Shown: positions 31,629-45,000 of the stretch, one piece after another
Position numbering within the stretch: position 1 is the first letter of the stretch
How the letters are laid out: every line of letters begins with the position of its first letter
From: Stenopsyche tienmushanensis
Taxonomy: Eukaryota > Arthropoda > Insecta > Trichoptera > Stenopsychidae
NCBI GenBank assembly: GCA_008973525.1
Contig: WACJ01000265.1
Location: forward strand, 186,001 to 250,000
DNA: 64,000 bases
Direction: 5' to 3'
Program-made: the position numbers and the translations under genes
The notes under the pieces: model-generated
Seen by the model: the letters and a program-made list of their open reading frames with translations, nothing else
Told to the model about the DNA's origin: nothing
Database searches by the model: none

Positions 31629-33260
31629 TAGTAAATATATATATATCCGAAGCCTGGATTGACAACCCGCTAGATTTTTTTGTGCATTTTGTGGGATATT
31701 CAAGGAATTATTCATTATGAATTTATGAAACCTGGTGAAACAATAGCTGCAGATGTGTATTGTTTCAACAATTGGAAAGGATGAACTAAAAATTGAGAAT
31801 CAAGGGTCGAGAATTAATCAGGAACAATTTACTGATTCTGCAACTAATAATGCATGACCCATATCATATTTGTGCATATTTTGACTCAAAAGCTAAAAGA
31901 ATTTTTCAAAAAGAATTAATTTTGTCATTGTTAAACAATCAGCAAAGAGTTTTCCATACACCTAATATCTCTATCAATCAACGTCATTTTTAAACAGGGC
32001 GAGATTCATTTTGATATCAGTAACTATTTTTTATTTTATTTAAACATTATTTAATTATAATGTCGTTAAAATTATTAAAACAGGAAGATTAGGATTTAAA
32101 TAGAAGATAATTTGAGTAAGTGGCCAAAACTATCTTTTAATTGTATCGCAATGTTTGTTGTAAATCAATTACTGATGGATATCCGACTTTATTAATCGCG
32201 TAAATATTTACATCTTTAGTTCCAATAAATCAAGCTAAACCTTGCCCAAGACGATCGAAATTTGTTCCACAATTGGGAATTGAACCTTTGATAAAGTGTA
32301 TGTACCCTATGGAGATCACATACATCCGACAACGGATATCGTGCCTTAAGAATAAGTTGGAATATTTGTTAAATCGAATATTTCTTAATAAAATAAATAC
32401 AAAATATGGTGTTTTCATTTAGTAATAATTCAGATTTTAAAATATATTTTGATGGTATTTTATTTAAAACATTAAACGTCAGCGTAGCTAAGATGAAAGA
32501 CTTTTTTGTTCCTTGAAAATGTAATAAACGAAGCTTATTCGATAGTAAAATTTTAGCAATCCTAGCTAGGTCTGCACATAGGATGATGTTGGATGCGAGT
32601 CACGTCCCAATTCGTAAAATATTCCACATCTTATTTACTCGTCCTTTGGGTAAACAGTTCATCCCAGGTCCTTTCCTCTCGGAAGAGAAGAAAAATAGCC
32701 ACGATTGAAAGTCACAATCCAAGAAGGAGATGTATTTGAATAAATATGGTCGCAACGCTTTGTGTCTCATAATTGGGGTCCAGCCAAATTCGGCATGAAA
32801 TCCTCTCTATTTAGTCAAGGGCCCCGATATGAATGGAAATTAAGGGACGACTGGAATTAGGGACTTGAGGATAGGTTTCTAATTGTTGAAATTAATTAAG
32901 CGTCAGAAATTTTGCAACCAGGGTGTGCTTTGGAGCTTTTCAGTGAGAAGCTCCGTGTTTTAATATTAACTCTACACGCACTTAATGCTTCCCTGTCACC
33001 AAAAACAACTTATGATCCGGGATCGGGAACCTTTGGCGCTTTGCAAAAATACACGCAATCACTTGTCATTTTATTGGGAAGAACTCGTAATAAATAAATT
33101 ACGTTGATGTCCGTCCAAAATCACATTCATATATCACGACTGATTATAATCATAGCAAAATTATTGGCAAATTACATTTGATGACGTCTCAGCATGTACA
33201 AGCCAATTTTTTTTTGTCAAACATGGTGCAGTTCGCAACTTTTGAATTTAATATAAAATA
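31629..33260. other. Gene-free stretch
   Basis: No supported gene; one copy of the ATGGAGATC repeat at 32285-32375. Confidence 0.35.
32285..32375 (+). repeat. Dispersed repeat with ATGGAGATC core (copy 2)
   Basis: Contains ctatggagatcacatacatc, then ccgacaacggatatcgtgcc and ttaagaataa, in the order of copy 1 at 26840-26945. Confidence 0.55.
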
Positions 33261-33551
33261 TTAGTTGGTACCACATCTAACCTGTCAGATCCACTATAAG
33301 TTAATTGTACTATACCTATATTATTTAAAAAAGTGCAAACAATAAATTGACAAAGTTTTATTGCAATCGAATGAACGGTACGGCAGCGTATTAAATACGG
33401 ACAAACAAATATCGATTTATATATATTTGACTATGTCTATGTTACTTGCGAAATCTTTAGCAACAAGTGGACGAAGTTTTATTGCAATCTAATGAACGGT
33501 ATGGCAGCGCATTTCGAACGAACAAAAACCAATTCATTTTTATGTATTAGA
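33261..33551 (-). mobile_element. Helitron-like element (HLE copy 6)
   Basis: Minus strand: A|TCTAATACATAAAAATG start; 3' end GGTACCAACTAA, a decayed form of CTAG. Both half-units are present, with atgaacggtacggcagcgta and atgaacggtatggcagcgca. Confidence 0.83.
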
Positions 33552-33875
33552 TTGCAAGCAAAAATTCAAACACATGCCTCGTTCATATGTCGGAGTTACG
33601 CTATTGTGATATGAATCCTGTACCAAGAAATATGTGAATCATCATCATCTCAATCATCATAATACCCAAGATAACTGACTATATTTGATCCATATTTTGG
33701 GATGAATATCTTTATTACTTGCTTATAATATCTTTATTTTAAGGATGAAATTCAACAGTGACGCTCAAGTTTTGTTAGATAATAGCGGCTATGTTGTTTA
33801 AGACACATCTATAAATTCAGTAATATATGCCAAATTCAAGTCAATCAGTTCGATATATAATCAGCCAATACTCGT

Positions 33876-34490
33876 ACATCACTGAAATGCAATGTCTGCT
33901 GAAAACATCGTTGCTGTGCGTGAGAGTGTACGGGAAAACCCGAAGCAGTCAATTTTTCGTCGTTCACAAGAATTTAGCCTTTTTGCGACTTTAACTCGGT
34001 TAATTTTGCGTCAGAATTTAGGTCTACACTCGTATAAAATCAAACTGATCCAGGAACATAAGTCAAATGATCATAAACAACGCCGTATGTTTGCTGATTG
34101 GGTTCTTGAACAGTTGGAAATTGATCCAAATTTTGCCAAAAAATCATTTTTGGCGATGAGACCTATTTTTGGATGGATGGATGTGTGAACAAGCAAAATT
34201 GTCGAATTGGGGATGATAAAAATTTACACGAGATACACCAGCACCAAATTCATCCCGAGAAAGTCACTGTTTGGCGTGGATTTTGATCTGGTGAAATTAT
34301 TAGTCCGTAGTTCTTCCAGAACGAACTGGCATTGCTATAATCGATGATAAGCAACTTCTTGTTGCCTAAACCGGTTGATATGAACTTCGATGACATGTAT
34401 GTTTCAACACGATGGCGTTACGTGGCATACAGCGCATGCCATGATCGACATTCCGCATGAGCGATTTTAGGGCATGTTTTGGTCCGAACA
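33876..34490 (+). pseudogene. Tc1/mariner-superfamily (IS630-type) transposase relic
   Basis: The frame starting at 33892 runs 98 codons and reads like the N-terminal HTH part of an insect Tc3/mariner-like transposase: NIVAVRESV, then RRSQEF, LGLHSYK, and FADWVLEQLEIDP. It stops at 34186. Downstream, in shifted frames, are pieces corresponding to HPEKVTVW, the QHDG..WHTA block of the second catalytic Asp, and MIDI. The third catalytic segment is not seen. Broken and non-functional; no termini identified. Confidence 0.8.
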
Positions 34491-34499
34491 AATTTGGGA

Positions 34500-35095
34500 G
34501 ATCGGATGTATAAATATTTCCGATTGATCGTTTTTATTCAGGTTTAGTTTGATTTCTTGGATCTCAAGATTTAAATATAATGAGGTGTGAATTGATGAAA
34601 ACAGGTATGATTTGTGGGAGGTGTGATTTATCCAATATGATCAATTATGTTTAAGTACAAAATATTGCATTTATTTGAACATATGATTTATTTATTTTCA
34701 AAATATTTTTTTAATAATATGCAGATATAGAAGAATCTTTATTTTTTTTAATAGACAAAAAAATGTTGCCTACCAAGCAGTTTTCGTGGGTAGATGTCGG
34801 TATATGTTTAGTAGGTGCGAACATAGGATTCAGCAGTTTGGCAGTCTGTCGGCCGCGACGGGACATATTATAACGTTTCAGTACTATTGACTTTACACCA
34901 TCTTCAAAGCGATCGTTAAAATTATTAGCATTGCTCATAAATATAAAATTCTCCTTATAAACCCAAAACGGATAAATAAATCGAAGACGAAAAATTTCCG
35001 GAAAAATCTGCTGTGTTGATCCTTCTGATTAAGAAATGTTTGTAATAACTTAATTTTTCATAATGTAAAGATCTAAAAATTAAACGTATTCAATA
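34500..35095. other. Upstream region of nautilus
   Basis: AT-rich and likely to contain the nautilus 5' UTR and promoter, though no TATA box or initiator stands out. A 75-codon minus-strand frame lies at 34711-34938. Confidence 0.35.
34711..34938 (-). CDS. Possible small ORF divergent from nautilus
   Basis: An ATG-started frame of 75 codons, lysine- and asparagine-rich, with an MSRRGRQTAK segment near the middle. It begins 157 bp upstream of the nautilus ATG on the other strand. No domain is recognised and codon use is not distinctive. It may be chance; a first exon of an unseen minus-strand gene is also possible. Confidence 0.2.
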   Translation of the reverse strand: MSNANNFNDRFEDGVKSIVLKRYNMSRRGRQTAKLLNPMFAPTKHIPTSTHENCLVGNIFLSIKKNKDSSISAYY

Positions 35096-36004
35096 ATGGA
35101 TTCCTTAAATTACTCAAATCATTGCAATGTGGTCCCTAAATGCCATGAGAGCCTCGAAAACAACATATACTCCAAGATCAAATCGATCCCGAACAATTAC
35201 GATGGCTATGGACACCACCAATATCAAAATTATCAAAGCCAACCGTATGATAGTTTTAATCAATACGTGAAATATAACAATTCTTTCAAAAACAATTACA
35301 GTGCCAGTGACAGTAGATATACGGGTTTCTACTCCAATTGTGAAGTTAACGAAATGCGCGACGATAAACAAATAGCCAAAAAACCAACTCAATTCAGTTA
35401 CAACGACAACGAACATTACGCCAAAATGCAGTTGAATGATAACAAATTCAGTACTCCCCCAAAAACCACCCCAAACACAGAATCAGAAAAGAGGAGCGCT
35501 GACATTAAAAAGTCGATATCTTCAGCGGTCCGAAGAAGGAAAAAACAAGAGTCGGAGGATCCAAAATTGTCGGGCAAAAAATCAGACCCGGAGAGCAAAA
35601 CATCGAATATCAAAGAACCCACGAAGAAGGGCAAAAAGAAAAAGGATGCCGAAAGCAAAGAGAAGAACAACAACGACAGATATTTCTCTGACGGCGCAAA
35701 AGTCTTGGAGAATTTGAGCACGTCCAAGAGCGAAGACGACAGATTCGAAGAAAACGAATCGGAATTCGACTATTTGGAAGATGGAAGCATGTGTTCTTCG
35801 GAGGAGCACATACCACATGTTTTGGCACCATTTTCTTCAGCCTCCGACCGGGGGTCTCCGGACGAGGGTCACTGCTTCGGAGAGGGTGGTGCTAACGGCA
35901 CGCGAAAGTGCCTCGCCTGGGCGTGCAAAGCGTGCAAGAGAAAAAATGTCACAGTGGACCGAAGAAAAGCTGCAACCCTTCGCGAACGAAGACGACTGAG
36001 AAAG
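35096..36004 (+). CDS. nau: nau exon 1 (residues 1-303)
   Basis: Starts at the ATG at 35096 and ends at AAG|GTAAAT, inside the bHLH, between the basic region and helix 1. Reading through into the intron gives 37 extra codons to a stop at 36118; that read-through frame is not the real C-terminus. The 5' UTR is not delimited. Confidence 0.93.
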
Positions 36005-39000
36005 GTAAATAATCAAATCATCATAATGCGAGAAGCTTCATTTATTTACTACATAGAACGTTCCGACGGACGCACAGTAAACATTTTTTTAAAAAAATTG
36101 AAGCTCTTAAATTTCTAATGATTTTTTGCATTTTTTAGCATAGCATCCAGCTTCGTTCTAAATTTTGATCTCATTAAATTTATTTTACTTATATTGTGAG
36201 TTTATATATTATATTTCTTCGTCTTGCTGATATTACAGCATTAATCCTTTCAATGCGCGACGCATTTAATGAGATGCATTCACTATGTGCATACACCATG
36301 TCCAAACACATCAATACACTCTATTCATATGCTCGCTTTTATCTCATATTTATAATTAAAACAAAACCTAATCATCAAATAAATTGCGTTGGTGATGAAG
36401 ATGCAGTTATTTTGAGACAAATTTCTTTTGTTATGCACTAAAAGGGATAAATTCGATTGATTCAACGCGCGGATTAGGTTGATATTAATTAAATGATTCC
36501 TCCCAATATGACCCTTTGAAGTTCCTCTCGGAGGCCAATTAGTTCGGATAATAACGGAAGACAACATATTGTATCGTATCATATCGTCATGAATGAACAG
36601 CTTTCGCTCGGTGGCAAAAAATCGCCATTAATTGCTACTCAGCACATTGCGTAAAATGAAATCATGCGTCTAATTATATGAAAGATTTGAGTCCCATTCA
36701 TTTTTTTTCCTTCGTGGCGCTATTCCCCCAGGATCTGAGGAAGAGCGACGTGAATATGACACGTGTACGCAACATGTGAACCTAAACACCTAATTTTGAA
36801 TGTCAAAAAATTCACATAAAGCTCCACATGACTAATAAAATAGTTCTCTAAGTGGTCGAGCTAAAATAGAGGCCGCCTCGAAAATTTCGTCTTTTGATGT
36901 CGTATCGCATTTCTGCAATGTTTTTTTGTAAAATTGTACCGCAAAAATAATACATGCGCTTCAATTTATGTGGTTTTACATGCCCTTTTGTCCAATTTAA
37001 GACGATACATTTTGTGCTGAACAAAAATACACACATTGATTTTTATATATAAGATGTACTGTAAGTTAATTGTACTGTACCTATATTATTTGAAAAAGTA
37101 CAAACACTAAGTTGGCAAAGTTTTATCGCAATCGAATAAACGGTATAGCAGCGCATAAAATACGAACAAACAAATTTTTATTTTTGTATATTAGACCATG
37201 CCTATGTTATTTGCGCAATCCTTAGTAATAACTGAACGAAGTTTTATTGCAATCCGATGAACGGTATAGAAATGTATACGTAGCAAACCGACTGCGTGAC
37301 AGCCGACACACATTCATTTAAATATATATATATATATATATACTATTGAATACCCGGCATTCGTTGCAATACCATAATCGCTTAATAATTATTTGAAAAG
37401 AAACGAAATACGTGGTTTATTGCTTCATGTTACGTGTAGCGCGAGCCGAAGAGCTGGGATCCAAAATCCTCTCCCCGGCCCGGCAGCCCAAACTTCATTT
37501 CACCAGACCAATATGCGCCAATAATCTATACAATATTTTTACTGTGTCTATGTTATTCCCACAAGTGCAAACAATAAGTTGGAAAAGTTTTATCGCAATC
37601 GAATGTACGGTATGGCAGCACATAAAATACGAACAAACAAACTTTTATTTTTCATATTAGACTATATCTATATTACTCGCGCTATCCTTAGCAATAAGTG
37701 GACGAAATTTTATTGAAATTTGATGAACGGTATGGCAGCGCATTGCATACGAACAAACAAGAATTATTTTTTATATATAAGATAATAAGATAAATAAATT
37801 TTGAATTATTCGAAACAAGCAATGAAAAAACAATTTAGTACATCTTTTGAGATGCGATCTCTAATTAAAACCTATATATCACGTAAATCAAAGCTCGAGT
37901 GTTTATTATATAACCATACCACAAGTAATCCATTGCAAAGCTGGACATGGTAGCAATCTCAGATATAGCAATTGATTTAAATCTTATGAAATACATTAAG
38001 AAATTTATAAGAAACGTTATTGGCATTAAAACATTAAGCCAATAATATTACAAAATCAATAGGATCAATGTAATATCGTTAATATCATTCCAAAATTAAG
38101 TTTATTTCTTATGAAGACAACTAATTTTATTTGTTTTTCGTCTCGAATTCCAATATAGAATACATACAATACAACACTAGGAAACTATTTTAAATCTGGG
38201 AGTCTGAATATATAACAAATATATAGGAATAAGGATAAGTTGAGCAAAATACATAATAATGGCTTAAAATTAAAAACTGACATTTGGGTTGATAAAACTT
38301 CCCGAATTAATTTGTGTGTTTTCTTCTTGTGTTCCGTAGGTCTTAATCCTAGTCTTTATGAATACAAAAGAGAATCGTATCCTATTTATTAAAATGAAAG
38401 CTGCAAATTTTCTTTGCTTTGCATACAAATCTGTTCAATATTTATAATCATTCGAATTCCTGTCATGCTATATTTTTAAATGAAGCCAAAATTCTTGATA
38501 CTAATATATATGATACGATGTAAATATATCCCGTAAATGGTCTTCTTCTTGCAATCATCTGTTTCGCAAATTAAATTTTCGCCATAGGGGCTTATGATCA
38601 ACAATTTCTATAAATATGAAGCCAATCATCCAATTTAAATAGTAGCCGTTTTGCAGAAATATTCAGAATCGTCCAAATTCCAACAGGGGATAAACAATCT
38701 CGCCGGTAGCTGTATTTAAGCAGAAGACAGAAGCCATAAATTCCCAAAAAGTCTCGTTTAAAACGGATGTACTTTATGAATCCCTCGGGATCACTGCTAA
38801 TAGACACTTTAGCTCTACCGCCCTCGTTGAGTGGAGACAGATGCTTCGAAGCGCTAAAACGCGTTAAAGATGTCCTAGATGAAAAAAATGCGCACTTAAA
38901 ATCGCCCTCTAAGATATAATTGATTATATTTTGCCGCTAAACATAAAAATAAGATCGCAGACAGGGAGCTTTTATAAGAATTCGCAAGTTTTCCAATGTG

Positions 39001-42000
39001 AACTTTTATATATTGGCCGAGTTGGGCGATAAATTCAAGATTCGATTTAGCCGAGGGGTCGGCGCGTCCCCCAGTTGAAATACCACTGCGGCTAGTTGCA
39101 CACTTTCATGTCGCATTCCCGCAGGATTCATTTTTTGCCCGTTCCATTTAATATGTATTCTGTAAATGTTTTTAACTCGATGCAGGATACAGAAGTCAAA
39201 ACAACATACACCCAAACGGTTTACGAGCCTAACGGACACGATTTATGGGGAGCTCAATTTGTGAGGCAAAAATAGCGATATGCACGTGTATCATCATTCC
39301 ATTTTTCCGGAATATTCATTCGAGCCATCGCTGCGGCGAGCAATTTAATGCGTCTTCTGGCTAATTGCAAGAGGATCATCCCGCTTCGACGAGCGAATTC
39401 AATGACGTTAAAAACGCGGGTTTAAAAGCCTCCCAGAATAGCTGTTTTCGAATTAAATCGCCATAATAAATTTGTAGATTTGCATAGATTTAAAATTAAA
39501 ATTTTTGAATTTATGATTTTTTATGCGATATTTGCCATGAATAATGAAGTTAAATCGTATTTAAAACGCAAGTGGAGAGCGAGTTTCAGCAGTGATCGCG
39601 ATCCAAATCACGACCTGAACAGCTTTATATTTTTATATGGGCACTCGCTGTTTTAAATTATTAATGAGCATCCTTTTCAATTTAATCAATCAAGATATAA
39701 TATCATTTAATGATATTTTTCAGGAATTTCAAGTATTCACTTTGAGGTTCGTTTTTACATGAAACATACCCAGATTTAAATTTTTTACCGCTCCTGACAT
39801 TTTGTAATGTCCGGTACGCTATCATAAAAATTTCAAATATTTATGATAGCAATCATTGCATTTTTTAAAAATAAAATTCCTATAGCAAATGCTTTTGCGA
39901 TGGACTCATATTTGCCATTGTTCCAGGGATATCAATACATGTTTCGATCTAAGAATTAATGATTCACGACAATATTTCAAATATAATGATGATTTCACTA
40001 TTTATTGATTGATCCTTTTCTATCCAAGAAATCTAACTAAGTACACGAGGAAGTCAATATTAAAGTAATTTATCCCTGGAGTAATGTTCTGAGAAGATCG
40101 CTTATTTTCAATGATAGATATGGCATTTAAAAAAAATTAAGATGTAAAATTAACAAATTGATGATGATCATTTGTATTTAATAATATTAAGCATTTAATA
40201 TTGAGTATATTTAAAGTCGCATTTTAAGAATTCCCGGTACATTTTATGTGACAAGGAATTATAGTCTAACGAATGGCATCAGAAATATAGTTTCCGTAGT
40301 TTGATTTCAGGAATGTCACATTTGATTTGTCAGAAATGTGTAATCCAGAAATAAATAGGGATTCTCTTCTGTTATTTATGCGATTTGGACGTGTCTGGAT
40401 ATGATCCACAGAGATCGCTTTCTTCACCGGGTGTATTCATATTTTTAATACATCGGCGGCTCAGGATCGGAGCATGAAATTCATATTACGGCCATAATTC
40501 CAACCGTTTGGATTCCCGCCGCGCCAAGGGTTAAAATGGGGGATGAATTAGAATGAGATAATTATGGGCGCTTTTTTATAAGCGCCGGTGTTGCGAGCGC
40601 AAAAATACTCATTAAGTTTCGAGCCCCTAATTGGATTTTATTAAATTCCGCAATTCGCCCCAGTGCATCTCAAACTTTCCGATCGCAATCTAATTAGGCG
40701 GGCCGGGGATCGGCTATTAAAATTTAATTCGTTTTTTAACACGATATAAAAAATTAACGTCCCAAGTAAATCTTTCTCTGAGATATTTAATTTTAGTTCA
40801 AAGGCGGAGAATTTGTACGCGTGATTGTGTCTGGAAAATTTACGAATTTGCCGAAACATTTATTTTGTGATCGCCGACGTCTTCTTTGACATCCATTGAG
40901 AGATATACATCCGTATGGAATAAATTAGATGTGAAAATCTAGTGATATGCGAGGGTGGAATAAGCGCATTTTTAAATACATAATAAATATTTATTCATGC
41001 GAATCCATTGCCCATATAATAAAAATCAAGTGTGATGCTAAATATTTGCATATTTCCATCAAAACAATGCATATAAGAAACGCTGATGTATTATGAAAAT
41101 GTATAAATCAATAAAATTTAATAACAATTTTTGAAACCTATATATCAGTTAAATTAAAATCTACAAAGCTGTTTTTTTGTCTACAAGTAGTTTACGTTAA
41201 TAATTGTTAAACAAACGTCGTCTACTTTCGATACAAGGTGGTTAGGCCTTCGGTAGACGTGGCTAAAGTTGTAGCGCGGTAACTTGATTGAACATTAAGT
41301 ACATGAAATATTTATTATTAGGGAATCCAATACCGGGATCCCGGACAGTTTTAAGTGCTCATAAATTGCGAGATATCAATATAGATCTATGTATAGTTTT
41401 TCAAATTGTTATATTTACCTTTCCCTACCGGTGATGTATTTACTACACCTCAACTCTAATAATGGGAATATCAATATGAATTATAATAGATACGAGGTTC
41501 AGAATTCTTGTATTCCTCCGTAATATAATTACGAATCACATCAAAGTACTATAGAATATAAATATACATCTGCAGGGACGGAAATAAATAATTTGTCGGG
41601 AAATCGGGAATTTTGCGAGTTTAAGTCCGTGTCTCAACAGAGAGGAATTTTATCAGTCACATTGATGGTGTTATACGAAAATGGGTGCTCACGTGGTCAT
41701 CAAATCGAACTAGCATTTAAATATCTGATGAAGATACCTCCAATGAGTGTGGAGGCTGAGCGTCCATAGGCTGAGCGTCCAGCAGCAAGTTGCCTGGCTT
41801 CCAAAATCAGATCTAGACTAAATGACGAAACACTCGATGGTTTGATCTTACTTCGGGCAAATTTTAGTAATTAGCATCCATACACTATTTTTACTATGCT
41901 TATGTTATTTTAGCAAGTGTAAATAATAAGTTGACAAAGTTTTATTACAATCGGATGAACGGTATGGAAACGCATTAAATACGAACAAACAAACATTGAT

Positions 42001-45000
42001 TTATATATTTTAGATTATATTTATTAACGGATTTCATATCTCAAAAATCATCATAGTAGACTGCCATTTTGTTTATTTATAATATCAGGATAATAAAATG
42101 GGAAAGAATCCCAACGAATCCCAAACTGTAGGATTATTGGGTTGGAAACTATGAAACGGGCGTTGAATAAAAATAAAAACAAAAAGCACTTTCTTTGTTC
42201 AAATCAAATTTAAATCCAGATCACAAATATTATTGTATAAGCTTGAGTTTTAATCTAAGCTTGATGATCTATAAAACGATATAACTACTAAATGAATTGA
42301 TACAAAACTGTCCGCGTTTCATTTTGACATTCATCTTTATGGTTTATTTTTGTCATTTGGATTTGAACCTTGATAATATTTTATTTAAGAATTTCTAACG
42401 TAATGTTGTAGGATTATCCCATTTAAATGCAATATTTTGTGCTTATACCGGGCTCATGACGTATTTATTCACCAAGTTTAATTGATTGTATTTTTGATTC
42501 TTAGGTCAATGAAGCTTTTGAAATGCTCAAGAAGAGAACTTGTTCCAATCCGAACCAACGACTACCCAAAGTTGAAATCCTCAGAAATGCCATAGAATAC
42601 ATAGAAAGCCTCGAAGAAATTCTACACGGAGCTCAGACGCAGACGACTACGAAAACGGCGGATGAAACTCCAAAATATTTGGTAATTATTATTTTAAATA
42701 TATTTAAGATGATCGTGATTTTTTGGAAATACAATTCAATTGTATTTTTAGATGATTTATTACCCAATATAGTTTTAAGGCCATATTAGCGCCGATTACC
42801 TCGTTGAATTCTGTAGGTTAATCCATTGCTCATTAAGGTCTTCTCCGTGAGGATAGATCCTAGATATTTGAATTCCTGGACCCTTTCAATATATTTGTCA
42901 CTGACACTCTAGAATGTTGAACCTTCGATACAGTAATATTCTCTTTTATTTTTTATATCTCATAGTTATATTCATTGCTTTATTAAAAAGTAGTGTGAAT
43001 AAGACATCCCCCTGTCTGACTCTAATGGAACTGGTGTATGTGCTGGAAATATCATACACCCCCACGGCTTTTCCTCCTCGAAGACTATGAAAGCAAGTCT
43101 CAACCTCGCTCAGTTAGAGGTGGAAATTGAAGGTACAGTTTCAATATCATATATAATGATCTGAGGCGATTCCCGCAGATTTTCGGAACTGTTCTCACCT
43201 GAAACTCCCGTCTTGAAGGCCTCTGTTTTTCGAAGTTCATACGCAATTCATGATATTTTAAAGCGTCATTAGACAATGGTCGGAATCGCATTCCACTTCA
43301 CGCATCGTTCTGACGTCTGCCAAACCAATTTTATGCCTTTTGTCCACTAACACATGGTCAATCTAGTTTTGAGTGCCCTCATTAGTAGATAACCATATGT
43401 ATTTGTGGACTTTTGTGTGCTCAAAGGTGGTGCTACTGACAATTATCCTAAAAGATTTAGCAAAGCCAATTGCCATGAATCCCGATCGTGGGCCTGTATA
43501 AAATTTCTCCGCAAATTTCGCGTTCAAATTCACCCTCGTAATAAGAGGGTAGTAAATCTTCTTCTTCATAGACATACACCAAGGATAAGTCGTGTTCTCT
43601 GTCACTTATGTGGGGTGTATATAATCTGTCGCTTATGGGGTTGAAATTTAGAACGGGCAAGTCTTCTTATCCAGAACGATGGTAGCATCCTCGAGGAGCA
43701 TCGATCCATTTCCGAAGAATCGATATTCCTAGACTCTTAACTTGTATGTCGTGGCTCGATATGTTGTTAATAAACGCTGAAAGTATGAGGGCATTCAGTG
43801 AATTTTCCACATGACTTATAATCTTCTTTAGTCTATTACGTTTGTGGCTTATTATTTTAACTTTGAAAAATAAGTACATTAACGTAAAATAAGAAGCTAT
43901 GCACAATCTTGATAATATAAGCTTGATATCTCCGATATTGAAATATTGCGAAATTAGTCTTTTTTATGATAGTTTTAAGCATTTTTTCGATGATTTTCGA
44001 ATTGCGCAAAACTAAATAATTAATCACCGCGTCCGAGGACTATATGGAAATTATTTTTAGAAGAAAGCTTTTGCTCCATTCCGGAAGAGTTGACGATCCT
44101 AGCGCATCAAGAATGTTTTTATAGCCAATTAGTACGGAAATCGTCTAACTAAGTCGCCCACGCCACTCGTAAATTATACTTTATCATTTCGAATACGTTC
44201 CCAATGTACAATGTGATTTTTATGGCCGTTATCTCAGTGGAAAAAAATATCAAATAAACTTTTGAAGTGGACATGTTTTCTTTCTGGCCAGTTGCCTTTT
44301 TTCAGAAGTCTGCAAGCAGATATATTGCCGGCAACTATTATGTCTTTCTTGCAGTTCGCAGGCGTTTCGATTTTAAAAGCTTCTTGATTAAGATCGTAAA
44401 TCTTCAATCACGTTTAACAACCCCCCTATAAACAAAAATAACGACGGCTAAGCCTGCCCTACTGGATGTCGCCGATGAGTGATGATTTTTCTAGACTCTC
44501 AAGCCAGAATCTGATTTTTTAAGAACCCGGTTCTACCAATGTGGGATCTCCCACATTCTGGGTCTTGTGTGTGTTCGAATCTAAGTGAATAATTGTTTGT
44601 TATGTCTCCTGTCAAGAGCTTTCAACGCGTGTCTCCTGATTCGTGGGCTACCATTTATCATATGTTTCTTTTTTTTAAGTCGATAAAAATAACTGGGTTA
44701 GCGTAAATAATAATTGAAATTCAATGTTCAATGTTATATACATTGGGAAAAATTATTAAGCTATCAATAATTTAACGCAATCTATCTAAGAAAAAATTAA
44801 GAAAAAAATATTTTTTCGTTGATACGATGAAAATATTTTTTAATATGATGAAGAGTTTACAAATTCAAGTATATTTTACATAGTCATTAAAGTCGTCAAA
44901 TCAAAAATATAATTCACAGAAAAGCATTTGACAAACACCTTTTGTTTGATCCTGAATGGATCCCGTATTCATAATGACGTATTCCCGTATATACCTGAGA

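Larger units (their letters stand above)
36005..42504 (+). other. nau intron 1 (6.5 kb)
   Basis: Starts GTAAAT and ends ttgattcttag. It contains Helitron-like copies at 37036-37275, 37343-37782 and 41888-42014, a dispersed repeat at 41160-41304, a TA microsatellite at about 37319-37342, and a GC-richer stretch at about 39290-40900 with no coding signal that could be muscle cis-regulatory DNA (inference). Confidence 0.8.

Noticed and set aside
35114..35831. Several minus-strand frames of 70-103 codons opposite nautilus exon 1
   Set aside because: They are antisense shadows of a lysine/glutamate-rich exon and contain no domain.
36005..36118. C-terminal 37 codons of the long open frame after nautilus exon 1
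   Set aside because: The bHLH continues properly only if the GTAAAT donor is used; the read-through text is intronic.
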